Positions 53,005 through 62,796 are shown, counted from the first letter of the stretch. The stretch is DNA of 64,000 nucleotides from Deltaproteobacteria bacterium (GCA_016219015.1 JACRCL010000029.1:1-64000); one strand, 5' to 3'. The notes: a model not told the origin generated them from the sequence alone. Program-made: numbers and translations.

Positions 53005-53163
53005 AATAAACAAATTGTGCGGCAGCGCCATCACCGCCGCACAATTTTGCAGAGAAATCAAGGGCCCCCGTCATTAAAAAGGCCGGGGCCTTTGGAATGT
53101 GAAAAGATTGTTTTCACTTCGTCCGCCGGTCCCGCGGATTCTGCCGCGGGAGATGGCGGACTA
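53005..53163. other. Three consecutive hairpins between the YtxH and FBP aldolase/phosphatase genes
   Basis: AAATTGTGCGG/CCGCACAATTT (53008-53045), GTGAAAA/TTTTCAC (53099-53117) and nested GTCCGCC-CCGCGG/CCGCGG-GGCGGAC (53123-53161). At least one presumably ends the YtxH transcript. The 313-base gap holds no gene. Confidence 0.6.
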
Positions 53164-53191
53164 TGAAACTTTGATTCGGCAGGGAAGGAGG

Positions 53192-53491
53192 TTATCTTCC
53201 TCCGGCCAGCCTTTCACGCCCTTTGTTGAAAGCGTCCTTGCCGGCCTCGATAGCTGACTGGAGGTCTTCCTTTTTATCGGAGATGAACTGTTTTACCTTC
53301 TCAGTGCCGTCAGTGACCCTGTCACGGGTGTTTTCGTACCTGTCTTTCGCCCAGTCGCCTGCGTCGTCGATGCCGTCCTTTATCTTCCTCCTCGTCTCCA
53401 CGCCTGAAGCCGGTGCATACAGGAGGGCTACGCCAGCCCCGACAACTCCGCCGAGCAAAAATGCGAAGAAAGCGTTCCTGTTAGTTGCCAT
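53192..53491 (-). CDS. YtxH domain protein
   Basis: A 99-residue protein with one N-terminal membrane helix (FFAFLLGGVVGAGVALLYAP) followed by GVETRRKIKDGIDDAGDW and a repetitive amphipathic charged helix. YtxH proteins are general-stress-associated in Bacillus; the function is unknown. ATG 53491 has GGAGG eight bases upstream. The start lies inside the last codons of the DUF948 gene, so the two are translationally coupled. Confidence 0.85.
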   Translation of the reverse strand: MATNRNAFFAFLLGGVVGAGVALLYAPASGVETRRKIKDGIDDAGDWAKDRYENTRDRVTDGTEKVKQFISDKKEDLQSAIEAGKDAFNKGRERLAGGR

Positions 53492-53864
53492 CGCCTCCAC
53501 CTCCTTTTTTATCCCTGCTGAAGAACCGTTTGAACCCCTGCTCGACCCCGAAAATCAGGCTTATTATGGTGATCAAAGGGCTTTTTACATTGTCGATTAG
53601 CATGGCCATGAGGTCGGTAAGCCTTAAGACCACGTCCTTTACGCTCTTTACGACCTCCTCTATGTCCCCGGAGTGCGCCCCCGCCCCCTTTATTATGGAG
53701 TTCAGGGTCTCTACCGTCCTCTTGCTCTCTTCCGTCAGGTCCTCAAATGCCTTTATCGTCTTTTTCAGCTGGAGGAGCGTTGGTATCAATGTTATTACGA
53801 GTATAAGAAACGCCAGGGCTATGATAAGGATTGCGAACTCATACACCCCAATTGTTATAGTCAT
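53481..53864 (-). CDS. DUF948 family membrane protein
   Basis: A 127-residue protein with an N-terminal membrane helix (about 8-30) followed by a long amphipathic helix (LQLKKTIKAFEDLTEESKRT), a second weaker hydrophobic stretch SPLITIISLIFGVEQG and a Lys/Gly-rich tail. DUF948 and YtxH genes are commonly adjacent. It is probably a small envelope-stress pair; no biochemical role is known. Confidence 0.82.
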   Translation of the reverse strand: MTITIGVYEFAILIIALAFLILVITLIPTLLQLKKTIKAFEDLTEESKRTVETLNSIIKGAGAHSGDIEEVVKSVKDVVLRLTDLMAMLIDNVKSPLITIISLIFGVEQGFKRFFSRDKKGGGGDGN

Positions 53865-53997
53865 CCGCCCCTCCTGTCTTCAGTATAGCTTGTTATAAAG
53901 GTATGTCAAGTATTTAAGAGGCCTGAAATAACCAAAAAACCTTTAGATATCAATTAGTTATAAGACCAGACTCCTTTCTCACACAAAGTTTATGGTT

Positions 53998-54172
53998 TCA
54001 ACCGGCCTTGGTTGGAATGCCTTAGGGGCCGGGGCAGGCGGCGCTCAAGATGGCCGTGAAAAAGACCGTAAGGCGCGCCCCAGACAACGCACCTTAAATG
54101 CGTCTCCGGGCAGACTACGGGATTGAGCGCGGCTACTCCACTTCAAGGGATCGCCAAGACAATTTTTTTCTC
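53998..54172 (+). ncRNA. Candidate rod-shaped structured RNA (6S-like architecture)
   Basis: No reading frame covers this stretch, yet it folds well: outer CTTGG (54007)/CCAAG (54154), CCTT (54020)/AAGG (54145), an open bubble (17 bases on the left, 14 on the right), GCGCTCAA (54041)/TTGAGCGC (54123) perfect over 8 bp, CCGTA (54066)/TACGG (54116), GCCC (54077)/GGGC (54108) and an apical ACGCA/TGCGT hairpin. T-rich sequence follows at 54162. Closing stem, large central bubble and long distal arm recall 6S RNA, but I see no decisive conserved sequence. The strand is inferred from the T-run. The rest of 53865-54339 shows nothing further apart from a promoter for the next gene. Confidence 0.45.
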
Positions 54173-54305
54173 CTTTCTTTTTTTTACATAAAGCCCCTGG
54201 CTCGTCTCCCCGCGCATAGGCCCGGCCATTTTTATTATTGGTAGTAAAATGAGCCTCAGCATGGCTTTGATTATATACTAAAAGGCTTCAGGCGGGCAAT
54301 TTTAC

Positions 54306-54335
54306 TTGACATATATCATATAAAAAAGTTATCAT
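54306..54335 (+). promoter_or_regulatory. Promoter of the small glycine-zipper protein gene
   Basis: TTGACA (54306-54311), 18 bases, TATCAT (54330-54335), with a start near 54342. This lies after the first in-frame ATG at 54340 and supports initiation at 54376. Confidence 0.6.
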
Positions 54336-54375
54336 ATTTATGGCCTTTTTTTCAAAATTCAGTCCCGGAGACCAG

Positions 54376-54786
54376 ATGCAAATGATGCAAAGGCTCAAGA
54401 AGTATCTGGCTGTATTCCTCGTCTTTTCTTTCCTTTTCTCGTTCTCGGCCAGGGCAGTAATGGCGGAAGACACCATGCAGAGGACCTTGACCGACTCCCT
54501 CTACGGCGGCCTCATAGGCGCGCTCCTCGGCACCGCGGTCCTCCTGCTCACCGACAACCCCGGCGACCATATAGACTATATAGCCACGGGCGCGGGCGTA
54601 GGCATACTCGGGGGCGCGGCCTACGGGATCGCCACAAGCGGGGTCGTGGAGAGGGCGGGGGCCGAGGTGGAGGACGGCAGGGTCACATTCAACATGCCCA
54701 CGGTAAAGAAGGAAAAGGTATTCGATGAGAAGGTAAACAAGGTCGAGGAGATAGAGTCCGTAGACCTTATAAAATTAAATTTCTAA
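54376..54786 (+). CDS. Exported small protein with glycine-zipper membrane segment
   Basis: A 136-residue protein of no recognised family. The first 30 residues look like a signal peptide (YLAVFLVFSFLFSFSARA, then VMAED). A Gly-rich hydrophobic region GGLIGALLGTAVLLL and IATGAGVGILGGAAYGIA could span or insert in a membrane as a glycine zipper. The C-terminal third is charged with beta-like VTFNMPTVKKEKV. Start ATG 54376 has GGAG five bases upstream. It has its own promoter and terminator. It is possibly an envelope-stress or outer-membrane protein; the function is unknown. Confidence 0.75.
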   Translation: MQMMQRLKKYLAVFLVFSFLFSFSARAVMAEDTMQRTLTDSLYGGLIGALLGTAVLLLTDNPGDHIDYIATGAGVGILGGAAYGIATSGVVERAGAEVEDGRVTFNMPTVKKEKVFDEKVNKVEEIESVDLIKLNF

Positions 54787-54808
54787 GCTTAGAGAGTTTT
54801 CTATATTG

Positions 54809-54841
54809 CCCGGGGAGCAGCAAGCCCCCCGGGTTTTTTTT
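54809..54841 (+). terminator. Intrinsic terminator after the glycine-zipper gene
   Basis: CCCGGGG pairs with CCCCGGG-type right arm (CCCCCCGGG) around an 11-base loop, followed by seven or more T. Confidence 0.88.
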
Positions 54842-54899
54842 ATTTAGAGGCACGGAAAAGCAGAGTTTAGGCAAGGTTGGCACGCCCTGAAAATGAAAT

Positions 54900-54938
54900 G
54901 GGCCGCACCCATTCCGGGTGCGGCCCCTCTTTTCTTTT
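54900..54938. terminator. Terminator hairpin at the 3' end of argC
   Basis: GGGCCGCACCC pairs perfectly with GGGTGCGGCCC around a 5-base loop. T-rich on the plus side and reasonably T-rich on the minus side, so it can serve the minus-strand argC transcript. Confidence 0.75.
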
Positions 54939-54966
54939 AAATCAAAAATAAGCAAGCGGCCTTCCC

Positions 54967-56001
54967 CTAAACCGCCATCGGCGGGCTCTGCAACCCCGTA
55001 TCCTCCTTGAGCCCGGCCATTATGTTCATGTTCTGTACCGCCTGTCCGGACGCCCCCTTTACGAGGTTGTCTATGGCGGATACGATTATGGCCGTGCCTT
55101 TCTTCTCGTCCGCGTAGACGCCTATGTCGCAATAGTTCGAGCCCCTTACCTGGCTTATGTCCGGGAACCTGCCCGGCGGCATGAGGCGGACGAACTTCTC
55201 CTGCCCGTAGAACTCATCGTAGAGGCCGTGCAGGTCCGCGCCCGACATCATTTTTTTGAGCTTCACGTATGCGGTAGTCAATATCCCGCGCTCTACAGGT
55301 ATCAGGTGCGGGGTAAAGGTCACGGATACCCCTGCCCCGGAAAGCAGGCTAAGCTCCTGCTCTATCTCCGGGGTATGCCTGTGGCAGCCTACCTTGTAGG
55401 CCTTGAAGCCTGAGGCGACCTCCACGAAGGACGTATCGAGGTTCGCGCCCCTGCCCGCGCCCGAAACTCCGCTCTTCGAGTCGACGATTATCGAGCTTGT
55501 GTCAGCCGCTCCCGCCTTAATGAGCGGCGCGAGCGCTAATATCGCGCCGGTGGGGTAGCAGCCGGGGTTTGCCAGAAGCCTCGCGTCCTTTACCTTTGCC
55601 CTGTGCAGCTCGGGAAGGCCGTAGACAGCGTCCTTTAACAGCGCTTCGGATTTATGCTCGCCGTACCATGCCCTGTAGACAGCCGCGTCGTGAATTCTAA
55701 AGTCGGCGCTCAAGTCTATCACGCGGCAGGATTTGAGCACTTCGGGCACGACCTCCTGGGACGCGCCGTGGGGCAGGGCGCTGAAGACGAAGTCGGCCTT
55801 TATGTTCTTGAAGTCTTCAGGGGCGCTGAACTCGAGCCTGTCGTAAAAGCCGCTCAATGAAGGGAAGACCTCGGAGACCTTTTTCCCCCTGTGCTGCCTC
55901 GACGTGGCCTCAATTACGACCGTATCCGGGTGCAGTGAGAGGAGCCGCAACAGCTCAAGGCCAGTGTAGCCGCTTCCGCCAAGGATCGCCGTCTTTAACA
56001 T
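54967..56001 (-). CDS. argC: N-acetyl-gamma-glutamyl-phosphate reductase
   Basis: A 344-residue arginine-biosynthesis enzyme that reduces N-acetylglutamyl phosphate with NADPH. The N-terminal Rossmann motif is AILGGSGYTGLELLRLL; FSALPHGASQEVVPE and the catalytic Cys in ANPGCYPTGAILAL are present, as is the catalytic His region YKVGCHRHTPEIEQE. The frame extends 15 codons further, but ATG 56001 has GAGG six bases before it and is the family-like start. The rplM-rpsI-argC order is common in deltaproteobacteria; here a terminator and a family B repeat lie between rpsI and argC. Confidence 0.96.
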   Translation of the reverse strand: MLKTAILGGSGYTGLELLRLLSLHPDTVVIEATSRQHRGKKVSEVFPSLSGFYDRLEFSAPEDFKNIKADFVFSALPHGASQEVVPEVLKSCRVIDLSADFRIHDAAVYRAWYGEHKSEALLKDAVYGLPELHRAKVKDARLLANPGCYPTGAILALAPLIKAGAADTSSIIVDSKSGVSGAGRGANLDTSFVEVASGFKAYKVGCHRHTPEIEQELSLLSGAGVSVTFTPHLIPVERGILTTAYVKLKKMMSGADLHGLYDEFYGQEKFVRLMPPGRFPDISQVRGSNYCDIGVYADEKKGTAIIVSAIDNLVKGASGQAVQNMNIMAGLKEDTGLQSPPMAV

Positions 56002-56023
56002 CGCGTACCTCGATTTAAGGTTT

Positions 56024-56116
56024 TTGAACACACATAGCGAGCGCATGAACGAGCGAATCGAAATCGCAAAATTTTCGTGTCAAGATTCCCCGCGGCTTGC
56101 CGCGGGGAGCTTCAAG
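56024..56116. repeat. Dispersed palindromic repeat family B, shortened copy
   Basis: TTGAACACACATAGCGAGCG and the end GCGGGGAGCTTCAAG match the copies at 1706 and 10081, but the left CCCCGCTGC hairpin has been lost. It lies between argC and the rpsI terminator. Confidence 0.8.
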
Positions 56117-56124
56117 ACCGCAAT

Positions 56125-56155
56125 AAAAAAGGGGAAGGCCGAAGGGCCTTCCCCT
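56125..56155 (-). terminator. Intrinsic terminator after rpsI
   Basis: On the minus strand GGGGAAGGCCC/GGCCTTCCCC around a tight TTCG-like loop, followed by TTTTTTATT. Confidence 0.9.
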
Positions 56156-56178
56156 GAATAAAAAGGCAACCCAAAGGA

Positions 56179-56568
56179 TTACCTCTTTGAGAACTGGAAA
56201 CGCTTCCTCGCGCCCTTCTGTCCGTACTTCTTCCTTTCCTTCATCCTCGGGTCCCTCGTAAGGAGGCCCGCTTTCTTGAGCACGCCCCGCAGAGTCGAAT
56301 CGGACGATACCAGGGCCCTGGCGATCCCGTGCCTTACCGCGCCTGCCTGCCCGCTCTCGCCGCCGCCCGCCACGTTAGCGACGATATTGAACTTGCCCGC
56401 GGTGTTGGTTAACTCGAGGGGCTGCTTTACTATCCCCTTCAGTGTCTCGCGGCTGAAGAACTCGGCCATCGCCTTTTCGTTCACCGTTATGTCGCCGGCG
56501 CCGGGAAGGAGCCTTACCCGAGCAACCGATGTCTTGCGCCTGCCTACTGCGCTGAATACGTCCGCCAT
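56179..56568 (-). CDS. rpsI: 30S ribosomal protein S9
   Basis: A 129-residue protein: [17 protein letters not shown] at the N-terminus, [19 protein letters not shown] in the middle and the invariant C-terminal tail [18 protein letters not shown], whose last Arg reaches the P-site tRNA. It lies 80 bases downstream of rplM in the usual operon order. Confidence 0.97.
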   Translation of the reverse strand: MADVFSAVGRRKTSVARVRLLPGAGDITVNEKAMAEFFSRETLKGIVKQPLELTNTAGKFNIVANVAGGGESGQAGAVRHGIARALVSSDSTLRGVLKKAGLLTRDPRMKERKKYGQKGARKRFQFSKR

Positions 56569-56584
56569 TTGATATTACCCCCGT

Positions 56585-56625
56585 TAAAATTCTTTAGCAG
56601 GCTGCTTTTTGAGCAGCGCTCTTTG
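56585..56625. repeat. Short family C palindrome between rplM and rpsI
   Basis: AGCAGGCTGCTTTTTGAGCAGCGC, quoted in part, matches the ends of family C with the centre deleted. It can form the hairpin GCTGCT/AGCAGC inside the ribosomal operon. Confidence 0.6.
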
Positions 56626-56648
56626 AATTTTGAGTTTTCGGTATCCTG

Positions 56649-57080
56649 TTAGATTCTTTCGAGCCCCACCGGTACTTGCGCCTGGTGCGGGTGGGAACTG
56701 CCTGTATATACCTTCAATTTCTTGAACATGTCCCTGCCGAGCGGGCCTTTGGGGAGCATCCCCCATACCGCCTTCTTCAAGACCTCTTCGGGCCTCTCTT
56801 CGAGGAGCTTGCCCAGGGGCATGGCCTTCAAGCCATCGGGGTACATGGTGTGGTGGTAATAGAACTTGCCGGTCATCTTATTGCCGGTCACGTGGACCTT
56901 CTCGGCGTTTATGATTACCACGAAATCGCCCGTGTCTATCGAGGGGGTGAAGTCCGGCTTGTGCTTGCCCCTTAATATCGCGGCTACCCGGGAAGCGAGC
57001 CTCCCGAGGGTCTTTCCCTTGGCATCAACAAGATACCACTTCTTGGCGTTTGTGTCCTTTTTCGGAAGATATGTCTTCAT
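56649..57080 (-). CDS. rplM: 50S ribosomal protein L13
   Basis: A 143-residue protein beginning [20 protein letters not shown] and containing [39 protein letters not shown] and [20 protein letters not shown], all diagnostic. The frame extends to 57098, but ATG 57080 is the conserved start; the ribosome-binding site is weak. Confidence 0.97.
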   Translation of the reverse strand: MKTYLPKKDTNAKKWYLVDAKGKTLGRLASRVAAILRGKHKPDFTPSIDTGDFVVIINAEKVHVTGNKMTGKFYYHHTMYPDGLKAMPLGKLLEERPEEVLKKAVWGMLPKGPLGRDMFKKLKVYTGSSHPHQAQVPVGLERI

Positions 57081-57186
57081 TTTAGCTTGCCCCAACATTA
57101 ATTTGAATTCTCAAATTTAAATGATTTCAAAGGTTTTGTCAAGGAGTTTTTAAAATGGGCTTAAAAAGGCTTTTCAAGGGGAATAA

Positions 57187-59289
<2,103 letters not shown>

Positions 59290-59319
59290 AGAGATAACTT
59301 ATTTCCCGCCCTTTCTAAC

Positions 59320-59800
59320 TGGCTGCTGAAAAAGTCCGTCTGCTGCGTTGGCATCAAAGCTCGTCACTGCGACTACGGAGTACGGTTAATTCTTTGGCTA
59401 CTCGATGCCTTGCATCTGGAGCTTTTTGAGCAGCCTGTATAATTAAGCAGGTTTGCTGAAAAAGTCCATCTGCTTTGTTGGCATCGTCGCGCACAGCGTA
59501 CGGAGAGCATGCCTCATTCCTCGCTTCCCTATTTCAATGGGGCCTCGCATATTGAATCGTCGTTGGAGCGCGTGAGCCGAAGCCCCGAGCGGACGCGAAT
59601 GGGAAGAATCTAAGTGTGTGGACAAATCAGCAGGTTACGAGATTCTTCGGTCGCTCCTCCCTGCAGAATGACAGGGAAACATAATTAATCTTAGCCGGTC
59701 ATCCTGAGCGCAGCGAAGGATCTGATCTCAGGGATGATGAGGACAACAGGTTACGAGATTCTTCGTCGCCTTCGGCTCCTCAGAATGACGGCTTTTAGGG
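59320..59800. repeat. Mosaic of family C and family E palindromes
   Basis: The gap of 568 bases between ligA and the repressor gene is almost all repeats. A family C copy spans 59322-59440 (GGCTGCTGAAAAAGTCCGTC ... GAGCTTTTTGAGCAGCC), a second broken family C copy starts at 59450 (GCTGAAAAAGTCCATCTGC), and family E arms follow (GATTCTTCGGTCGC near 59660, GTCATCCTGAGCGCAGCGAAG at 59699, quoted in part, and CAGAATGAC near 59780). No gene is supported. Confidence 0.8.
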
Positions 59801-59857
59801 TTTTTCAGATAAGGCCGCCTGCGCGCAGCTGTGCCCCGGTTTGATTCGTTCGTCCCG

Positions 59858-60271
59858 TCAAGCGCTTCCCCTGTAAAAAGCGTCTATGCTCGTTTTTACC
59901 GCGGGTGCCGAGAATTTATCCGGGTTCCTCAGCACCCGCAGCAGCTTTCCCACATAGATTATCTCTTCAGGGTCCAAAACTGCCAGTCCGATCTCCTCTT
60001 TCCTGATCCCTTCGGCCTCTACCATCGCGATGGTGCAGATATTCCCGGATCTCAGTTCTATCGCGTCACACTGCCCGCTTATGAGCCAATCGATGGACGT
60101 CTTGTAGATCGAGGCGAACCTGAATACCCACTCGGCGGGCATTTCCCCCTTTCTCTTGAAATTAGAGAGAGCCTGCGGCGTCACCCCGAGTTTTTTAGCT
60201 AATTGTGAGCTGGATTTAAGGCTCCCCTTCTTCAGCATCCTTTTTACCAACTGATCGTAGTCCAATTTCAT
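59858..60271 (-). CDS. Phage-type helix-turn-helix repressor
   Basis: A 137-residue protein with an N-terminal CI-repressor-type HTH (SSSQLAKKLGVTPQALSNFKRKG, residues about 21-43, quoted in part) followed by IDWLISG, a signature of the bacteriophage CI repressor HTH family. The C-terminal 70 residues are not peptidase-like and may form a dimerisation region. TAGGAG lies seven bases before the ATG. It is divergent from the S24-type repressor gene 102 bases away. Together they look like the control switch of a phage or integrative element, but no integrase or structural gene is seen. Confidence 0.82.
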   Translation of the reverse strand: MKLDYDQLVKRMLKKGSLKSSSQLAKKLGVTPQALSNFKRKGEMPAEWVFRFASIYKTSIDWLISGQCDAIELRSGNICTIAMVEAEGIRKEEIGLAVLDPEEIIYVGKLLRVLRNPDKFSAPAVKTSIDAFYRGSA

Positions 60272-60373
60272 GAGTTAGCTCCTACTGAATTATTGACGAC
60301 CGGTGATTAACAATGCTAACATATTGATGAAAGTTATTTACCATTTTGCGTAAAATATGTCAAGAGAAATTAT
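60272..60373. promoter_or_regulatory. Divergent promoter/operator region between two repressor genes
   Basis: AT-rich against a GC-rich background. It contains TTGACG (60291) with an AT-rich segment 17 bases further, and a TATTTAC ... GTAAAATA imperfect inverted repeat just before the plus-strand gene, candidates for promoters and repressor sites. No footprint-level assignment is possible. Confidence 0.5.
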
Positions 60374-61066
60374 ATGGGTGATTTAAAAAAAACCACTTTG
60401 GGTGAAAGGATACGCCATATCCGCGAATCCCTCCTGAAGCTGAATCAGGGCGAATTTGCTAAGAATTTAGGCTTTTCAAGGGTTGCGACCATTAGCGATT
60501 ACGAGAAGGATAAAAGGACGCCCGATATTGCCGTATTGCGTAAAATAGCGACAATAGGTCATGTAACGCTCGAATGGCTCCTTACAGGCGAAGGCAAAAT
60601 TTCCATCTACGATATCTCGGAGCCCGTCCTTCGGCCGTTGAAGGACCCGGCCGCAGTCTATTCTCAGGACTTTACGGAGGTCAAGGTATATGATATGGCC
60701 GCTGTAGAAGGGCCGGGCAGGTTCCCCGGGGCGGAACCCGTCAGATCCATCCTCGTCCCGCGGAAAGATTATGAAAGAGGCTCCATAGCATTGAGGGTAA
60801 GGGGCAACGGCATGAGCCCCACCATCTCGGACGGGGCTATAGCCGGTATCGATGTCAGCAACAAGAGGCCGGTAAGCGGAGAGATATACGCCGTCTGGCT
60901 GGACTTCGAGGGGGTTACCATCAAGAGGTTGTTCGTCTATCCGGACAGGGTCGTCTTGAAGCCCGATAACCCGGCCTTTCCGGAGACGGCTATTTTCGTG
61001 ACCAAAAATCCGGATGAAGAGTTCATCATAGGGAAGGTGGCCTGGGTCTATCAGAGTTTTGCTTAG
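60374..61066 (+). CDS. LexA/CI-like repressor with S24 self-cleaving peptidase domain
   Basis: A 230-residue transcription regulator. The N-terminal XRE HTH spans about residues 8-70 (LNQGEFAKNLGFSRVATISDYE, quoted in part as GEFAKNLGFSRVATISDYE). The C-terminal S24 domain has nucleophile Ser148 in RGNGMSPTISDGAI and general base Lys184 in EGVTIKRLF. RecA-stimulated autocleavage, hence SOS-triggered derepression, is typical of the family. The cleavage dipeptide is not obvious: no Ala-Gly lies in the expected linker (residues 105-120), so cleavage may be at another pair or be lost. The ribosome-binding site is weak. It faces a second repressor gene. Confidence 0.85.
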   Translation: MGDLKKTTLGERIRHIRESLLKLNQGEFAKNLGFSRVATISDYEKDKRTPDIAVLRKIATIGHVTLEWLLTGEGKISIYDISEPVLRPLKDPAAVYSQDFTEVKVYDMAAVEGPGRFPGAEPVRSILVPRKDYERGSIALRVRGNGMSPTISDGAIAGIDVSNKRPVSGEIYAVWLDFEGVTIKRLFVYPDRVVLKPDNPAFPETAIFVTKNPDEEFIIGKVAWVYQSFA

Positions 61067-61164
61067 CCTCTACTGACCCCGCTGTTCCTGATGTGCTTCT
61101 ATCACAAAATGAAATATGAATGAAGAGATGCCCGGACAGGGATTGATCCCGGCTTGCCGTCAGC

Positions 61165-61347
61165 ATGGGCCGGTACGGCGCATGGGCGCTTATAGGGCTT
61201 CTCGCCGTTATCTACGCGGCCCAGTTCACAGGCGCGGTCCCTCCCAATGATATCGCCGTGGCGCTTACCGGGCTTTCACAGTGGGTATTCGTAATTTTCG
61301 GTTTCCGGGTAGACAGGGACCGGCGGGTTGTGGGAGGGCAGCCGTAG
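61165..61347 (+). CDS. Possible small membrane protein next to the repressor genes
   Basis: A 60-residue frame with two short hydrophobic segments (GAWALIGLLAVIYAAQF and LTGLSQWVFVIFGF) and a basic tail. Codon use resembles neighbouring genes, but no ribosome-binding site is visible and the family is unknown. It could be a small phage-associated membrane protein or a chance frame. Confidence 0.4.
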   Translation: MGRYGAWALIGLLAVIYAAQFTGAVPPNDIAVALTGLSQWVFVIFGFRVDRDRRVVGGQP

Positions 61348-61361
61348 ATATTCTATCCGTC

Positions 61362-61838
61362 TTACTTGAAAAACCCTTCCTTGTCATAAACGAGCGGGGC
61401 TGAGCCTTCTTTTACGACGCCGCCGTCAACCACCTCGCCAATGAAGAGCGTATGGTCTCCGGCGTCGTGGGAGGAGACGACCCTGCAGTCCATCCACGCT
61501 ATGCAGTCCTTCAATATTGGCGAGCCCGTGGCCTTCACGTCGTAATCCATTCCCGCGAACTTGTCGGTCTTCCTCCCGGTCTTCAACCCGAAGTGCTTCC
61601 CGGTCTGTATATGCTCGGGGCCGAGCACGTTCACCGCGAATACCCCGGAGTCTTTTATCATGTCGTGGGAGAACCGTGTCTTGCCTATCGACACCGTTAT
61701 GAGCGGCGGGTCGAAAGACGCCCTCGACACCCACGCGGCGGTCATGGCGTTGACCCTGTCGCCCAATTTCGTGCTGATTACGAAGACGCCGTTCAGGATA
61801 TACTTCTGCGCGTGCGAGACCTCGGGCTTTACGGACAT
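61362..61838 (-). CDS. Flavin reductase-like FMN-binding protein
   Basis: A 158-residue flavin reductase domain protein. NGVFVISTKLGDRVNAMTAAWVS is the usual N-terminal FMN-binding region, followed by PPLITVSIGKTRFSHDMIKDSGVFAVNVL in pieces, and GDHTLFIGEVVDGG near the end. Such proteins reduce or shuttle FMN for oxygenases, or act as flavoredoxins in anaerobes; flavoredoxin-like is reasonable given the context. GAAGGAG precedes the ATG by five bases. Confidence 0.88.
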   Translation of the reverse strand: MSVKPEVSHAQKYILNGVFVISTKLGDRVNAMTAAWVSRASFDPPLITVSIGKTRFSHDMIKDSGVFAVNVLGPEHIQTGKHFGLKTGRKTDKFAGMDYDVKATGSPILKDCIAWMDCRVVSSHDAGDHTLFIGEVVDGGVVKEGSAPLVYDKEGFFK

Positions 61839-61854
61839 AGACTCTCCTTCTTTA

Positions 61855-62041
61855 ACAGGCTGCTGAAAAAATCCTCAAAATCGTCATCCAGAGAATACAG
61901 CAGCGGCAAAGATGAGGCCGCTCAAAAAGCTCCAGATGCGAGGCCCTATCGAATAGGGGAGCGAGGAATGAGACGTACTCTCCTTGCGTTGTGACAAGAC
62001 GAAGACAACAAAGCAGATGGACTTTTTGAGCAGCCTGCTAA
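61855..62041. repeat. Composite family C palindrome
   Basis: CAGGCTGCTGAAAAAATCC at the left, CTCAAAAAGCTCCAGATGC at 61921 and GGACTTTTTGAGCAGCCTGC at the right. The right end supplies the stop codon of the DUF3047 gene (CTA at 62038-62040 on the plus strand). Confidence 0.78.
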
Positions 62042-62796
62042 TCCGCCCTCTTCTTCAGCACTATCCCTGAGTAATACGCAACCGCCTTTTCCTTCGTGTT
62101 GTCGGTATCGGTCATGAGGACTATGCCGGTTATCTTCGGCGGCGCGCTCTTGAAGAGCCTCCTGTAGTCCTCGTAGATATCCCGCTCCTCCCTTACCCAT
62201 CTGCCCACCAGCTCTTCCCCGCTCTCTACCGCCACCATCATGACCGTTTCGGTATAGGGGTTCGGGACGGATGCGTCCTTTTTTAGCTTGTTCGCCCAGA
62301 TGTAGTTTATCGCGTTGCCGGGCGGCTCCATGCCGAAGGCGGCGCGCGCAAGCCTCCGCTTGATCCTCTCGAAGTACGTCGCCTTCGCGGGCTCGTACTC
62401 GAACGTCACATAGACGCGGGCCGCGTAGTCGTCGCCCTCCTTGAGCGCCTCGTTCCCGTTCTTGAGCACGCCTTCCACCTTCCAGCTCCATGACAATACC
62501 GGGTACTTGGTAAGGTCCTCGTCCATATTGCCAAGCTCCCTGTAAAGGGCGGAGGCGGCCTCGACGCTGACGGCCTTCACGCAGAAGTTCTCTCCGTCCT
62601 TCTCCACCCTGTATTCCGTGTGCCTCGGCTTTCTCGGGAAGTCGAGCTCTTTCCATCCCTTGGGCAGGCCGTCGCGGATTTCGGAAAAGTCCCCGAGCAC
62701 TATCTCTTCCGCCGCGGGCAGCTTTGAGTATGCAGTTACGGAGGCGAGCAAGAGGGCGGAGAACAGGAGTGTTATGATATATCGGGTGGTCTTCAT
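62038..62796 (-). CDS. Exported DUF3047 family protein
   Basis: A 252-residue periplasmic protein. A signal peptide occupies residues 1-27 (YIITLLFSALLLASVTAYS). The body has the family pattern KGWKELDFPRKPRHTEYRV, LSWSWKVEG, DDYAARVYVTFE, NAINYIWANK and GIVLMTDTDNT. The function is unknown. The longest start is GTG 62805; ATG 62796 fits a normal signal peptide better. The last codon abuts a family C repeat, whose sequence provides the stop codon, so the C-terminus may have been set by repeat insertion. Confidence 0.85.
   Translation of the reverse strand: MKTTRYIITLLFSALLLASVTAYSKLPAAEEIVLGDFSEIRDGLPKGWKELDFPRKPRHTEYRVEKDGENFCVKAVSVEAASALYRELGNMDEDLTKYPVLSWSWKVEGVLKNGNEALKEGDDYAARVYVTFEYEPAKATYFERIKRRLARAAFGMEPPGNAINYIWANKLKKDASVPNPYTETVMMVAVESGEELVGRWVREERDIYEDYRRLFKSAPPKITGIVLMTDTDNTKEKAVAYYSGIVLKKRAD

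Noticed and set aside
60374-61066. Host LexA
   Set aside because: The HTH is of the XRE/CI type and not the winged-helix LexA type, and the gene faces a second phage-type repressor, so a phage or element regulator is more likely.
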